A stretch of DNA of 6,902 nt from Caldilineaceae bacterium. Its GTDB lineage: Bacteria > Chloroflexota > Anaerolineae > Caldilineales > Caldilineaceae. Location: assembly GCA_026645635.1 (NCBI GenBank), contig JAPKMV010000181.1, positions 1 through 6,902 of the forward strand, given 5' to 3'. Each line of letters begins with the position of its first letter. The first letter of the stretch is position 1. Below are positions 6,798 to 6,902 of this stretch, in pieces. The position numbers and the translations under genes are program-made. Below the pieces are notes generated by a model. That model did not search any database. It saw only the letters and a list, made by a program, of their open reading frames with translations, and was not told the DNA's origin.

Positions 6798-6880
6798 ACA
6801 CGTATCCGCAGATGGCGCAGATGTTCGCAGATGCTGAATGATCACATCTGCGACAATCTGCGCCATCTGCGGATAAGTAT
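6798..6880. repeat. Long imperfect inverted repeat made of CGCAGAT/ATCTGCG heptamers
   Basis: A perfect 20-bp inverted repeat pairs 6803-6822 with 6856-6875, and an inner perfect 9-bp stem pairs 6825-6833 with 6845-6853, closing on an 11-nt loop. Further pairs extend outward with a few mismatches. Each arm holds three copies of a heptamer: CGCAGAT starts at 6807, 6816 and 6826, and ATCTGCG starts at 6846, 6856 and 6865, so the spacing is 9-10 bp. The element sits just upstream of the YitT gene start (6774). It may be the 3' hairpin of a gene entering from the right or a dispersed intergenic repeat; too little flanking sequence is present to tell. Confidence 0.85.
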
Positions 6881-6902
6881 CAAGATCGATAATCGCCGTT
6901 GA

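Overview
The window is GC-rich DNA carrying four protein-coding genes. The mix suggests a free-living bacterium, most plausibly of the phylum Chloroflexota. Three things point that way: large secreted proteases built from a PPC-like calcium-loop domain, DUF11-type repeats and a trypsin domain; C-terminal tails ending in a short hydrophobic, proline-containing motif; and intergenic hairpins built of short heptamer repeats. The phylum call is inference, since no rRNA or marker gene is present.

Layout. The + strand opens inside a gene (2-1255) for an amidohydrolase of the 8-oxoguanine deaminase type, whose N-terminus lies outside the window. It converges on a minus-strand series. In the 119 bp between the two stop codons lies a long, nearly palindromic repeat (1270-1367). 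On the minus strand, in transcription order, come a YitT-family membrane protein (6774-5887), a secreted trypsin-like protease (5744-3648) and a second secreted trypsin-like protease of the same architecture (3447-1375). A second long inverted repeat (about 6800-6878), built on the same plan as the first, lies just upstream of the YitT gene.

The two proteases are tandem paralogues. Each has a signal peptide, a PPC-like domain with a DxNGDG-type loop and one cysteine pair, two Ig-like/DUF11-like segments, an Arg-Ile-Val-Gly-Gly activation junction, a complete S1A trypsin domain with Asp at the specificity position, and a short C-terminal tail. Because both prefer cleavage after Arg/Lys and both activation junctions follow Arg, they could activate themselves or each other outside the cell. 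The gaps of 142 and 200 bp, each with its own Shine-Dalgarno and possible promoter, suggest separate transcription units rather than one operon.

No functional link between the deaminase, the YitT protein and the proteases is visible. No tRNA, rRNA, CRISPR array, transposase or phage gene was seen. The points most worth a second look are the two related hairpin elements, the paired self-activating zymogens and their shared C-terminal tail.
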